Shown here one piece after another: positions 1 to 6,938 of a stretch of DNA of 21,585 nt. Made by a program: the position numbers and the translations under genes. The notes under the pieces were generated by a model. The model was not told the DNA's origin. It searched no databases and worked only from the letters and a program-made list of their open reading frames with translations. Every line of letters starts with the position of its first letter. Position 1 is the stretch's first letter. This stretch comes from a virus. Location of the stretch: the IMG/VR virus record IMGVR_UViG_3300046330_000709, positions 1 to 21,585 of that record, one strand, 5' to 3'.

Positions 1-1794
1 GCTATTGACATCCCACAAAGGATAACCAGCCCTCCACCCTCCAAAATTCAGATGCTGGTTGAAATAACTTGTACCATTAAACCTGATAGTCCTAAAAGCA
101 GTATCTGTCAAGGATGAACGATAGTAAGTGTTGCTGTCAAGCCTTGTAAACATGCTATCCAAATTACCGCCATCAATGAAATTATAGAAGTACAAAGTCC
201 ATCCTGTAGGCTGTGTAATTATGTTATTTGTAAAAATTAAATTACTGATAGGAATACCATAAGCGTGGTCATCATGGGCTATCGCAAAGCCTGACACCCC
301 ACAATTACTTACATTATTTCTACTTGCTGTTACGTTGGTTATATTATGGTAGTAGATACCATGATTAGCGGCTGTTGTTACTATATTGCTGTCAATTCGT
401 ACACCATTAATCTTATCATCAAGATAGATACCATTTGCCACATTGCCGCCATCGGGAGTTCCAACGCCTGCACCAATTCCCCTAGTAACTGTATTGCCTA
501 CTATATCAATCCCGGTTTCGGTTGTTGCACCAAATGTTACATCAAAAAAGTTTATACCACCACCATCGTCTGTTATGTAATTGTGGTAGTTGATATTGTT
601 GTTTCTAACTTTAGTATTAGAGTAGTAAGCTGCAATGCCAACATGCCCAACCGTATCAATTATGTTACCTGTAATTACTGCCGAATCTCCCAATACGGTA
701 ATGCCATTGTAGCTGATATTGCTACTTGTACTTGCCTGTATAAATCCCATGCCTGGCAATGTACCAGTGTGTTTAATCGTGTTATTTGAGATATTAATAT
801 TCAAACTTCTGCCACCCTCGTTTTCACAATAAATACCATTATTCAGGCTGTAGTAAATTGAATTACCCTCAATTGAGCAGTAACGGTTGAATGTACAATA
901 AATAGCGTTCCTGCCACTATAAGTAAATGAGCAACCTCTGATGGTATCGTTTACCGCCTGACCAACTGTAGGACCACCAAACGCTACAGCAGCAATATTT
1001 GCTCCTTGAAACTCAATACCACTGATGGCAATATTATCAAAAGCAGATAGATAGCATAATGTGTCAATGGTTGATATTTTTACACTCGTTGGGTTGGATG
1101 TGCTGTAAATTCGTAACTTTTTTGTTATTGGATTAAAATACCATTCACCCTCTGTATCCAATGTATTGGGGTGGTTTTCTACAAAATAGCCGTAACCGGT
1201 CAATGTATTGTAGCCTGATATACTATTTGCATAAAGGGTATCAATGCTATGTGCTGTAATAGAATCGTTACTTATTATGTCGTGCAATTTCCTTACACAC
1301 AACCTGCCGCCTGTAAAGTTCCTACCTGTTAGGGCTGCATCTTTAATGTAACCTGTGGTAAATGAAGTGTAGAAATTGTACCCTGCATTTGGGTATCTGC
1401 CCATTGCTTTTGCCACGCCGCCAATAGTTACCATGTTGGGCTTATTAGTTCCGGTAATTGCTACACTCTCCCAAATATTACTACCCAGATTTGTCCAGCT
1501 TGTTACATTTGTAAATCCCGAAATTATAGGCTTTGCACCTGTGCCGTAACTGCCAAATTTTAAACCTGTCTTAAATCCTGTAATAGCTCCATAAAAAGTA
1601 TCTCCACACTTAAACAAAACTGAATCACCATTTGCATAAGTGGCCATATCAGTATTTAATTTAGAAATACTAAGCTGTGGTAATAAAGAACTTAAGCCAT
1701 TATTTGCATCGCTACCAGTAGAAGAAAAATAATGATTGGCAGCAAAGCAATTGCAGCAAAGCATTATTAAAAATATTGTTGTACTTTTTTTCAT
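1..1794 (-). CDS. Secreted right-handed parallel beta-helix protein, probable tail spike (C-terminus cut off)
   Basis: The frame starts at ATG 1794 and appears open to base 1, giving 598 codons without the C-terminus. Residues 1-18 (MKKSTTIFLIMLCCNCFA) look like a Sec signal peptide. Next comes HYFSSTGSDANNG, which resembles the N-terminus of many Bacteroidota beta-helix proteins. A long region follows with short repeats rich in Asn, Ile, Gly and Ser, such as NISNNTIKHTG and GNIIDTVGHVGIAAYY, typical of a pectate-lyase-like solenoid. Proteins of this fold serve as phage tail spikes, often degrading surface polysaccharide, or as secreted bacterial polysaccharide lyases. No catalytic site could be assigned. 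Its start overlaps the stop of the upstream coiled-coil gene by 1 nt, so it belongs to the fibre operon. The role as a spike is inferred from position. Confidence 0.75.
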   Translation of the reverse strand, partial: MKKSTTIFLIMLCCNCFAANHYFSSTGSDANNGLSSLLPQLSISKLNTDMATYANGDSVLFKCGDTFYGAITGFKTGLKFGSYGTGAKPIISGFTNVTSWTNLGSNIWESVAITGTNKPNMVTIGGVAKAMGRYPNAGYNFYTSFTTGYIKDAALTGRNFTGGRLCVRKLHDIISNDSITAHSIDTLYANSISGYNTLTGYGYFVENHPNTLDTEGEWYFNPITKKLRIYSTSNPTSVKISTIDTLCYLSAFDNIAISGIEFQGANIAAVAFGGPTVGQAVNDTIRGCSFTYSGRNAIYCTFNRYCSIEGNSIYYSLNNGIYCENEGGRSLNINISNNTIKHTGTLPGMGFIQASTSSNISYNGITVLGDSAVITGNIIDTVGHVGIAAYYSNTKVRNNNINYHNYITDDGGGINFFDVTFGATTETGIDIVGNTVTRGIGAGVGTPDGGNVANGIYLDDKINGVRIDSNIVTTAANHGIYYHNITNVTASRNNVSNCGVSGFAIAHDDHAYGIPISNLIFTNNIITQPTGWTLYFYNFIDGGNLDSMFTRLDSNTYYRSSLTDTAFRTIRFNGTSYFNQHLNFGGWRAGYPLWDVNS

Positions 1795-2192
1795 TACAAA
1801 GGTTTTTTAATCCAGGATTCAATTAATGTAAATCTTGAATCATTCATGATTTGTTTTGAATCTTTTGCTATTTTATCAGCCTCTAAAATAGCAATTCTAT
1901 TTGCCAGTGCTGTTATCAATGAACCCTGTGAAATCACTGTATTATTAAGGTTTGTGCTAGCCGCCTCCAATGTAATAATCCTATTCAATAATTTCAAATT
2001 AGCACTATCAAAATTTACATTTACAAAATCATTTTTGCTGGTAAAGCCGGTGCCAAGCTTAAAGGGCTTTATATTCTCAATGTTTAAAATCCTTGAATTG
2101 AAAACATTTAAAATAGAATCTGTATTACTCTTAATTTGAGCATTTACCCCAATGGAAATCAGTAATAAAATAATCGATAATAGTTTTTTCAT
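1794..2192 (-). CDS. Secreted small coiled-coil protein of the fibre cluster
   Basis: This 132-aa protein begins with a clear signal peptide (MKKLLSIILLLISIGVNA, cleavage before Gln19). The mature part is mainly helical. A heptad-like stretch around residues 65-112 (LLNRIITLEAASTNLNN, then LITALANRIAILEADK) suggests a trimeric or dimeric coiled coil. The C-terminus is short and basic (WIKKPL). It sits between the LRR fibre gene and the beta-helix gene, 16 nt and -1 nt from its neighbours, so it is co-translated with adsorption proteins. It may be a stalk or connector for the spike, but no family is recognised and that role is only inference. Confidence 0.7.
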   Translation of the reverse strand: MKKLLSIILLLISIGVNAQIKSNTDSILNVFNSRILNIENIKPFKLGTGFTSKNDFVNVNFDSANLKLLNRIITLEAASTNLNNTVISQGSLITALANRIAILEADKIAKDSKQIMNDSRFTLIESWIKKPL

Positions 2193-2208
2193 GATTATGA
2201 TAGCTTTT

Positions 2209-3663
2209 TTAATCTGTTATTACTGTACAACCATAAGTTATAAGGTTATTCTTTGAAGTTATACCAGCTCCAGTTGGTGAAGCTGATGGTGTTTGCTGAT
2301 CTAAAGTAAATGCAGCATTAGTATTAAGTAATGTACCAGAATCGAAATAAGTTAATATACTATTAATTTCTGTAACAGGCAATTGATTATTGCTCAAGTC
2401 TACTACATACGTGTTTCTTGGAGTTGGTCCATTTATATGGAATTTTACTAAATCATTATACCCAACGTTTATTATTTGTAAAGCATTTATACTGGGTAAT
2501 GACAAGTTAAAATTGGATATGTTATTGTGATCTAAACTTAGATACGTCAACGAACCGCTTAAAGGCTTTCTTGGATTAAAATGAGTAAGCTGATTATAGC
2601 TTAAACCTAATGAATATAATTGAGTTAATAAATCGAGATTATCAATATAAACTACTTTTTGATTATTTAAGAGTAAAGCAGTAACCGTTGAAAAGCTGTT
2701 AAATTTAAAGGATGCATTATGTATCCCATTTGTGGTATATGTATGAGATACAGTTATAGTATATCCAGCGTAATTATTTATAACACCATCACCCCAATCT
2801 ACTCTTGCTGTAAAAAAGTCGCTACCTTCTATATCAAAGCTTGTAGAGTTATTGTCAATATTAAAGGAGATTAAAACAGCAGCAGTATCTGGTATATTTT
2901 TATAATCTTTAATAAAAATATCACCAATAGTAGGGGTAAAATTAAGTGATACAGCTTTTGTATAAACAGGATTGAAATCAGTATTTCTTAGCCTTAACCC
3001 ATTCCTATAAATGGCAATAGTCTTTTTTAAATAAGCACTATCAAATTCTAATATATTGTTACCATCGCTAATTTTTTCTTCACCTATTATCTGATTATAA
3101 ATAACTGGAGATGATTGAACCGCCCATGCTGAATTACCATCTGCATCACTTGTAAGTACCTTACCTGCCCCCTGAGTTCCATCTACTATTTTTACATTGC
3201 CGGCAATATGCAGTTTTGCTGTAGGTGTACTGGTGCCAATGCCTACATTACCTGTATTTTTGTTGTAAATGTTATCAAGATCATAATCCATATCCCAATC
3301 TTTAAAAGCAAAAATATTTGCCCTAGTTGCAATGGTTCCTCCAAATTCTGCTGTATCTCCAAAAGTTACAACAGTACTGTCAATCTTTATCAGAACTGTA
3401 CTATCATTAATAACATTCGCTACCAAGCCAGTATCTACCAATACATGTTTTATCTGATGCTCAGCAAATTGCCTCACTCCATTAACTGCATCTAGAGTTT
3501 TATTGATAGCTGTATTTACCTTAGTGGCAGTAATTGCCTTAGATGCATTCGTTACAATATTGGTATTGTTGTATGCCCTGGCACTATCTACAAGTGCGGC
3601 AGGTGTTTGTGCAAATGCAACTCCAAAAAAAAGTAATGGAAGTATAAAAAGTAATTTTTTCAT
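2209..3663 (-). CDS. Secreted tail-fibre-like protein with GIGT stalk, PKD-like domain and leucine-rich repeats
   Basis: The 484-aa protein has a signal peptide at residues 1-18 (ending VAFA, then Gln). Residues 20-68 match the same region of the neighbouring 271-aa protein. The motif GNVGIGTSTP lies at 138-147, followed by KLHIAGNV and GKVLTSDADGNSAW, a pattern common in Bacteroidota fibre-like proteins. A beta-sandwich of PKD type with DWGDG at 289-293 comes next, then irregular leucine-rich repeats at about 325-427 (for example YSLGLSYNQL and TYLSLDHNNI). The tail QTPSASPTGAGITSKNNL resembles a recurring end of Bacteroidota LRR proteins. The PKD and LRR part probably binds a ligand, making this a receptor-binding candidate. 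It ends 16 nt before the coiled-coil gene. Confidence 0.75.
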   Translation of the reverse strand: MKKLLFILPLLFFGVAFAQTPAALVDSARAYNNTNIVTNASKAITATKVNTAINKTLDAVNGVRQFAEHQIKHVLVDTGLVANVINDSTVLIKIDSTVVTFGDTAEFGGTIATRANIFAFKDWDMDYDLDNIYNKNTGNVGIGTSTPTAKLHIAGNVKIVDGTQGAGKVLTSDADGNSAWAVQSSPVIYNQIIGEEKISDGNNILEFDSAYLKKTIAIYRNGLRLRNTDFNPVYTKAVSLNFTPTIGDIFIKDYKNIPDTAAVLISFNIDNNSTSFDIEGSDFFTARVDWGDGVINNYAGYTITVSHTYTTNGIHNASFKFNSFSTVTALLLNNQKVVYIDNLDLLTQLYSLGLSYNQLTHFNPRKPLSGSLTYLSLDHNNISNFNLSLPSINALQIINVGYNDLVKFHINGPTPRNTYVVDLSNNQLPVTEINSILTYFDSGTLLNTNAAFTLDQQTPSASPTGAGITSKNNLITYGCTVITD

Positions 3664-3673
3664 TGGTAATATT

Positions 3674-4489
3674 TTATGGGTAATATCTTATTTCTAAATA
3701 GCCTCTGTATATACCATCAACTAAACCACCAGCATGATCGTAGTTATTTATGGTATATACTAATGTTGTTGTACTGCCAGATGCTGATTGAGAAACTAAA
3801 TTGTAATTATATTTTAGTAAGCCAGTTAGGTTAATTGTAAAATTATCTTCAGTGGCAGTAGTAATTGTATTATCCCAGGTTAATGTAATTGTGTAAACTC
3901 CTACCCCTGTTCTTCCATAACTTACGGCAATTCCCGGCAACCCAGTGTCTGGAAAATAATGAGCTACTGCAGGAGCAAAAGTTGATACCTGATAAATTCT
4001 TGCAACATAACTTTTATACGGCCTTGAATCTGGCAGGCTAGTAAGATTTGATCCATTGCCATAATAAAAATATGCAGCTACTGATCCAGTAACATTTACG
4101 TCACCATTTACATCTAATTTACTATTGGGAGTAGTGGTGCCTATACCAGTATTGCCATCCTGTGTAACTGTAATTGCCGGAACGCTATTCGTTCTAATTA
4201 TAAAACTTGCTGTATCGTTTGTACCGATATATTTAGTTATAGAGCTAGTTCCTGTATTGCCAGTTAATCCCCAACCAGTAGAACCCGTTGCACTATCCCT
4301 CAATGCAGCTATAGCGTCTAATATTTTTGTATTGGCTGTATTTACTTTAGTAGCTGTTATAGCCTTCACATTATTGGTAACAATATTGGCACTATTGTAT
4401 GCTCTTGCTGTTGCAATTTTAGCCGTTGGGTCTTGCCCAAAAGATAAAAGGCAGATAGAAAATGAAAGGAATAAAAAAAGAATTTTCAT
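3674..4489 (-). CDS. Secreted tail-fibre-like protein with GIGT stalk
   Basis: This 271-aa protein has a signal peptide (MKILFLFLSFSICLLSFG before Gln19). Residues 20-66 are clearly paralogous to the next gene: both carry ARAYN, NIVTN and KAITATKVNTA. WGLTGNTGTSSITKYIGT at about 73-90 and GNTGIGTTTP at 112-121 are patterns frequent in Bacteroidota phage fibres and in secreted host proteins of the same type. The C-terminal 110 residues are predicted beta strands (VYTITLTWDNTITTATEDNF) and have no counterpart in the paralogue. The gene is the first after the intrinsic terminator and lies 10 nt before the LRR fibre. The likely role is a fibre or receptor-binding subunit, supported by domain type and position only. 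Confidence 0.72.
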   Translation of the reverse strand: MKILFLFLSFSICLLSFGQDPTAKIATARAYNSANIVTNNVKAITATKVNTANTKILDAIAALRDSATGSTGWGLTGNTGTSSITKYIGTNDTASFIIRTNSVPAITVTQDGNTGIGTTTPNSKLDVNGDVNVTGSVAAYFYYGNGSNLTSLPDSRPYKSYVARIYQVSTFAPAVAHYFPDTGLPGIAVSYGRTGVGVYTITLTWDNTITTATEDNFTINLTGLLKYNYNLVSQSASGSTTTLVYTINNYDHAGGLVDGIYRGYLEIRYYP

Positions 4490-4507
4490 TGTAAGTATGT
4501 TTTAAAA

Positions 4508-4533
4508 GAAGGGGTAAAATAATTTACCCCTTC
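4508..4533 (-). terminator. Intrinsic terminator after the tail tube gene
   Basis: A perfect 11-bp inverted repeat (GAAGGGGTAAA at 4508-4518, TTTACCCCTTC at 4523-4533) encloses a 4-nt loop. On the minus strand the hairpin is followed at once by TTTT. It begins 2 nt after the stop codon of the -1 frame extension at 4536-4538. The T-run is short and the next gene starts only 18 nt beyond the hairpin, so readthrough is likely and it may set the tube-to-fibre expression ratio. Confidence 0.7.
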
Positions 4534-4535
4534 CC

Positions 4536-4610
4536 CTATCCGTTTAAAAAATCATCGTTGAAATCTTCATTGAATTCTCCGGTGTAAGGGATACCGGACC
4601 CCCCACCTAA
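4536..4610 (-). other. Putative -1 frameshift extension of the tail tube gene
   Basis: The zero-frame gene ends GAT TTT TAG. Slipping back one base on T TTT, with the TAG stop in the A site, lets a tRNA-Phe re-pair perfectly and reads TTA, then GGT GGG GGG, for 24 more codons up to TAG at 4536-4538. The added peptide has a glycine linker (GGGSG) and an acidic repeat (GEFNEDFNDDFLNG). The terminator hairpin starts 2 nt after this second stop, which suggests that the extended frame is the real gene end. A T5/T6 homopolymer error would look identical. Confidence 0.55.
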
Positions 4611-5173
4611 AAATCCCCACAAACAAAGAGCGATTCAATGGTAGCCAGTGGATATTTAGCAGGAATATTTTTGCTAATTACCTCACATTCTACATTCCAG
4701 ATTACTTCTTCTTCCAGATCATCAGCTACAGGATCCTTTGCTTTGATAGAAGCAGTTTCATCAAATAAATGAAGCAAGCTGCTGGTACCAAAAAATGGAA
4801 TTAAATCTGTCCTGTCAATGATCTCATTATAGAAATGATAATTCTCATAATACACAGGATCATTAATCAACAACTTCATGTTGCGTGGACCATAAGTAAC
4901 CCGGCGGCTACCAAAGCCCTTCAACTCTTTTGGCTCTCCCGGATCATAATTACCGGATGTTTCAGGCAATATGATAATATTTCCAGCATCAACACCAGCT
5001 TGCCAAACTGCAAGATCAAGTGGACTAGCTTTAAGGGTAGCGTAATAATTTTTTTTCACAAAACCAGAAAGGCGAACCCGGGCAAATTCTCTTTCAAAAG
5101 AACCCGGGCAATCGTGGCATACGTGCAGAGCTTCGCTACCGCCGCAACCATATAATGATGAATAGGAACCCAT
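4607..5173 (-). CDS. Putative major tail tube protein
   Basis: This 188-aa protein follows the neck and terminator-like genes, where the tail tube gene usually lies. Predicted beta strands dominate (GFVKKNYYATLKAS, GNIIILPETSG, SRRVTYGPRNMKLLINDP), with a helix near FYNEIIDR and an acidic C-terminal part. The strand-rich layout suits a tube subunit, but no family is recognised with certainty. The N-terminus has four cysteines in a short span (YGCGGSEALHVCHDC), perhaps a metal site. The start at 5173 is the first ATG after the 59-nt gap that holds the tandem repeat and hairpins. The zero-frame stop TAG at 4607-4609 seems to be bypassed by a -1 shift that adds 24 residues (see 4536-4610). It could instead be a minor tail or neck protein. 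Confidence 0.5.
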   Translation of the reverse strand: MGSYSSLYGCGGSEALHVCHDCPGSFEREFARVRLSGFVKKNYYATLKASPLDLAVWQAGVDAGNIIILPETSGNYDPGEPKELKGFGSRRVTYGPRNMKLLINDPVYYENYHFYNEIIDRTDLIPFFGTSSLLHLFDETASIKAKDPVADDLEEEVIWNVECEVISKNIPAKYPLATIESLFVCGDF

Positions 5174-5181
5174 AATATAAA

Positions 5182-5202
5182 ATTGAAAAATTGAAAAATT
5201 GA
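5182..5202. repeat. Period-8 tandem repeat in the tail tube leader
   Basis: The unit ATTGAAAA occurs twice in full plus a third partial copy (ATTGA). On the minus strand this is a run of CAATTTTT directly before the tail tube start codon at 5173, so it lies in the mRNA leader. An unstructured A/U-rich leader can favour initiation in Bacteroidota, which rarely use Shine-Dalgarno sequences. That role is inferred. Confidence 0.6.
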
Positions 5203-5208
5203 TGTTTT

Positions 5209-5222
5209 ACCGGCTAACCGGT
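5209..5222. repeat. Short inverted repeat (ACCGG-CTAA-CCGGT)
   Basis: A perfect 5-bp stem with a 4-nt loop lies in the gap between the secreted 151-aa gene and the tail tube gene. It is followed on the minus strand by AAAA, not by a T-run, so it is not a standard terminator. It may be a processing or stability element. Confidence 0.4.
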
Positions 5223-5225
5223 CAT

Positions 5226-5251
5226 GCCTTACTTAAAAATTATAGTAAGGC
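5226..5251. repeat. Inverted repeat over the stop codon of the 151-aa gene
   Basis: GCCTTACT at 5226-5233 and AGTAAGGC at 5244-5251 form a perfect 8-bp stem with a 10-nt A/T loop. The stop codon TAA at 5233-5235 lies at the stem-loop junction. No T-run follows on the minus strand. It could stabilise the 3' end or act as a weak terminator between two late genes. Confidence 0.45.
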
Positions 5252-5688
5252 TTTATTAAGGTTCGCCACTTGATACTTAAAGCAGCCTTTCCGGTTATCG
5301 TTAACTTTCCATTACCGTATGATGTGGCTGCAAAAGCGAATGTGGCACCACTAACATTGGTATCTGCTACAATGGCTGATGCTACCTCTGCAGTTGCTAC
5401 CGTTAATGTGCCGGCAACTTTTTTATACCGGTAATATAATTTGCCAGTTACACCGTCACCTGCTGTTGTGGAACCTACAGCAACAATTTCCATTATACCG
5501 GCACTATTGTCTGCAATGGCAAGTGTATCAATTACTACAGGTGTTGCATTGGCTGTGGTATATGTTGCAATTTTACCAACTGGTACTAGTTTACCGGATA
5601 TTGTTTTTTGATACTGGATTTGAGCAGATAACGATAAGCTGCAAGCCAATACTAACATGGAGCAGATAAGAAATTTTAAACTTTTCAT
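5233..5688 (-). CDS. Secreted beta-domain protein between tail terminator and tail tube
   Basis: The preferred start is the ATG at 5688, giving 151 aa that begin with a strong signal peptide (MKSLKFLICSMLVLACSLSLSA before Gln23). The longer frame from 5745 would overlap the upstream gene by 28 nt and bury this peptide, so it is rejected. The mature part is one beta-sandwich-like domain: strands near GIMEIVAVGSTTAGDG and KLYYRYKKVAGTLTVA, ending KLTITGKAALSIKWRTLI. This layout resembles a small beta domain seen at the ends of many phage fibres, where the last strand carries a Trp followed by alternating hydrophobic residues. A decoration or fibre tip role is possible. An exported protein inside the tail morphogenesis block is odd. 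Confidence 0.65.
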   Translation of the reverse strand: MKSLKFLICSMLVLACSLSLSAQIQYQKTISGKLVPVGKIATYTTANATPVVIDTLAIADNSAGIMEIVAVGSTTAGDGVTGKLYYRYKKVAGTLTVATAEVASAIVADTNVSGATFAFAATSYGNGKLTITGKAALSIKWRTLIKPYYNF

Positions 5689-5717
5689 TTTTGATGAATT
5701 TTTAAGTTGAATAAATT

Positions 5718-6314
5718 TTATTGACAAAGGCATTGATCTACACATGCCTGGTTAAACTTCATTTCAATTCTGTATCGGATTAAAAACATACTCATTTGCT
5801 CATTTAAAAAATAGTCACTCTTTGGGTATTCCTGTCTAAATACTTCTACATGATTCATATTAGATCCCAAAGGAGTAATAGAGCAATTGATGATATTTAA
5901 TTGCTGTAAAAAGCTTTGTGTTGGTACCTGTGGTATTCCAAAAACAAAGAGTGGCTCTACTGCATCTTTATTACTACCAATTAATTTACTGTTGGTAATA
6001 ACAATCATGGCCAGCTCTGTACTGCTTTTTACATCATAATTATTGCCATAGCTTTTTTTCTCATAGCTGTACACATTGGTAAGCTGCTTATGATAAATTT
6101 GTATGGCCAATTTACTATCAGGCGTTATCACCATGGCTTTGCCTTCTGGTGAAATAATGGCCGGTAAATATTCAGGCTCTTTTTGTGTAGCATTTTTGCG
6201 TACTACTACTGTACTGAGCTCATGATATACTGCCGGTTGCAATGCTGATTTATTCAAAGAACCTGCCTTTAAAGAATCATTGATGTAGGTTACTATCTGA
6301 TTAATAAAAGGCAT
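5718..6314 (-). CDS. Putative tail terminator / tail completion protein
   Basis: The 198-aa protein begins right after the stop of the neck gene with no gap, so translation is probably coupled. It opens with an amphipathic helix (INQIVTYINDSLKAG) and continues with strands, which fits the general layout of tail terminator proteins that cap the tube at the neck. Its position after capsid and connector genes and before the tube gene supports this. It has no signal peptide. The C-terminus is unusual, ending CVDQCLCQ, a cluster of three cysteines. No family motif is certain, so the role rests mainly on gene order. Confidence 0.45.
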   Translation of the reverse strand: MPFINQIVTYINDSLKAGSLNKSALQPAVYHELSTVVVRKNATQKEPEYLPAIISPEGKAMVITPDSKLAIQIYHKQLTNVYSYEKKSYGNNYDVKSSTELAMIVITNSKLIGSNKDAVEPLFVFGIPQVPTQSFLQQLNIINCSITPLGSNMNHVEVFRQEYPKSDYFLNEQMSMFLIRYRIEMKFNQACVDQCLCQ

Positions 6315-6938
6315 TTATTGTAATGTTTTTAAATAGTCAGGAACAAAATCTTGTGCTGATTTTATTGCCAAATCCTTTTCTTCCTTCGTTAATTTGGTCA
6401 ATATTTTTTTCTTGTATTTGGCCTCACAATAAGTAGCCTTTTTAAAATTATCCGGATTCAGATAACCAATTCCGTATCCATTACCGGTAGGTATAATACT
6501 CAAATCGTTTTCCATTTGCCGGGTAAGTGAGAGTATCACTTTATTATCGCTAGTTCTGTTATAAGTTGGCCTATTGGTGCCGGTTTTATCCTCTCCGGTA
6601 AATACACCGGTATTTTTATTTAAGCGAATAGTTCTATCAGTAAATTTCCCGGCTTCTCCTTTTTTCTTTTTATCCTTAAATTCACCTGCTTTAGCACCTT
6701 TTTTAATTTTGGCTGCATCCTGATAATTACCTGTTCTTACTTTCATGTAACCCGGACTATATTCTCCAATCTGTCCGCCGTTACTATCCTTACCATCCAC
6801 ATGAATCCGGTGTTTAAATTCTGGTAATACCGCCAATGCTACTGTTCTTAAAATCGGATCAGGGTTGTTTTTTAAGGCTTGAATTTGCTCCAGCTTTGCT
6901 TTAATGATAACATTGATATTGCTGTTTACGCTGATCAT
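6315..6938 (-). CDS. Putative neck / virion morphogenesis protein
   Basis: I take the ATG at 6938, which overlaps the upstream stop as ATGA (6935-6938), giving 207 aa. An ATG 18 nt further up at 6956 is possible. The segment FKHRIHVDGKDSNGGQIGEYS followed by GYMKVRTG resembles Mu gpG-like and HK97 gp10-like neck proteins, where a helix is followed by a Gly-rich loop in which the phrase 'G.. IGxYSxGY' recurs. The middle (about 75-110) is very Lys and Gly rich and probably disordered. The C-terminus is a charged helix. Such proteins join the capsid connector to the tail. The next gene starts at the adjacent base. Confidence 0.5.
   Translation of the reverse strand: MISVNSNINVIIKAKLEQIQALKNNPDPILRTVALAVLPEFKHRIHVDGKDSNGGQIGEYSPGYMKVRTGNYQDAAKIKKGAKAGEFKDKKKKGEAGKFTDRTIRLNKNTGVFTGEDKTGTNRPTYNRTSDNKVILSLTRQMENDLSIIPTGNGYGIGYLNPDNFKKATYCEAKYKKKILTKLTKEEKDLAIKSAQDFVPDYLKTLQ

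Noticed and set aside
346-789. Plus-strand frame of 147 codons inside the beta-helix gene
   Set aside because: It is antisense to a well-supported secreted beta-helix frame, and its composition (many Cys, Ile and Asn) is what the complement of that repeat gives.
5182-5202. CRISPR-like or satellite array
   Set aside because: The unit is 8 bp with under three copies and no spacers; it is a short tandem repeat in a leader. No CRISPR array was seen in the window.
5209-5251. Intrinsic terminator after the secreted 151-aa gene
   Set aside because: Two stems are present, but neither is followed by a T-run on the minus strand.
5689-5745. Longer start for the secreted 151-aa protein at 5745
   Set aside because: It overlaps the upstream gene by 28 nt and places 19 residues before a clear signal peptide; the ATG at 5688 fits better.
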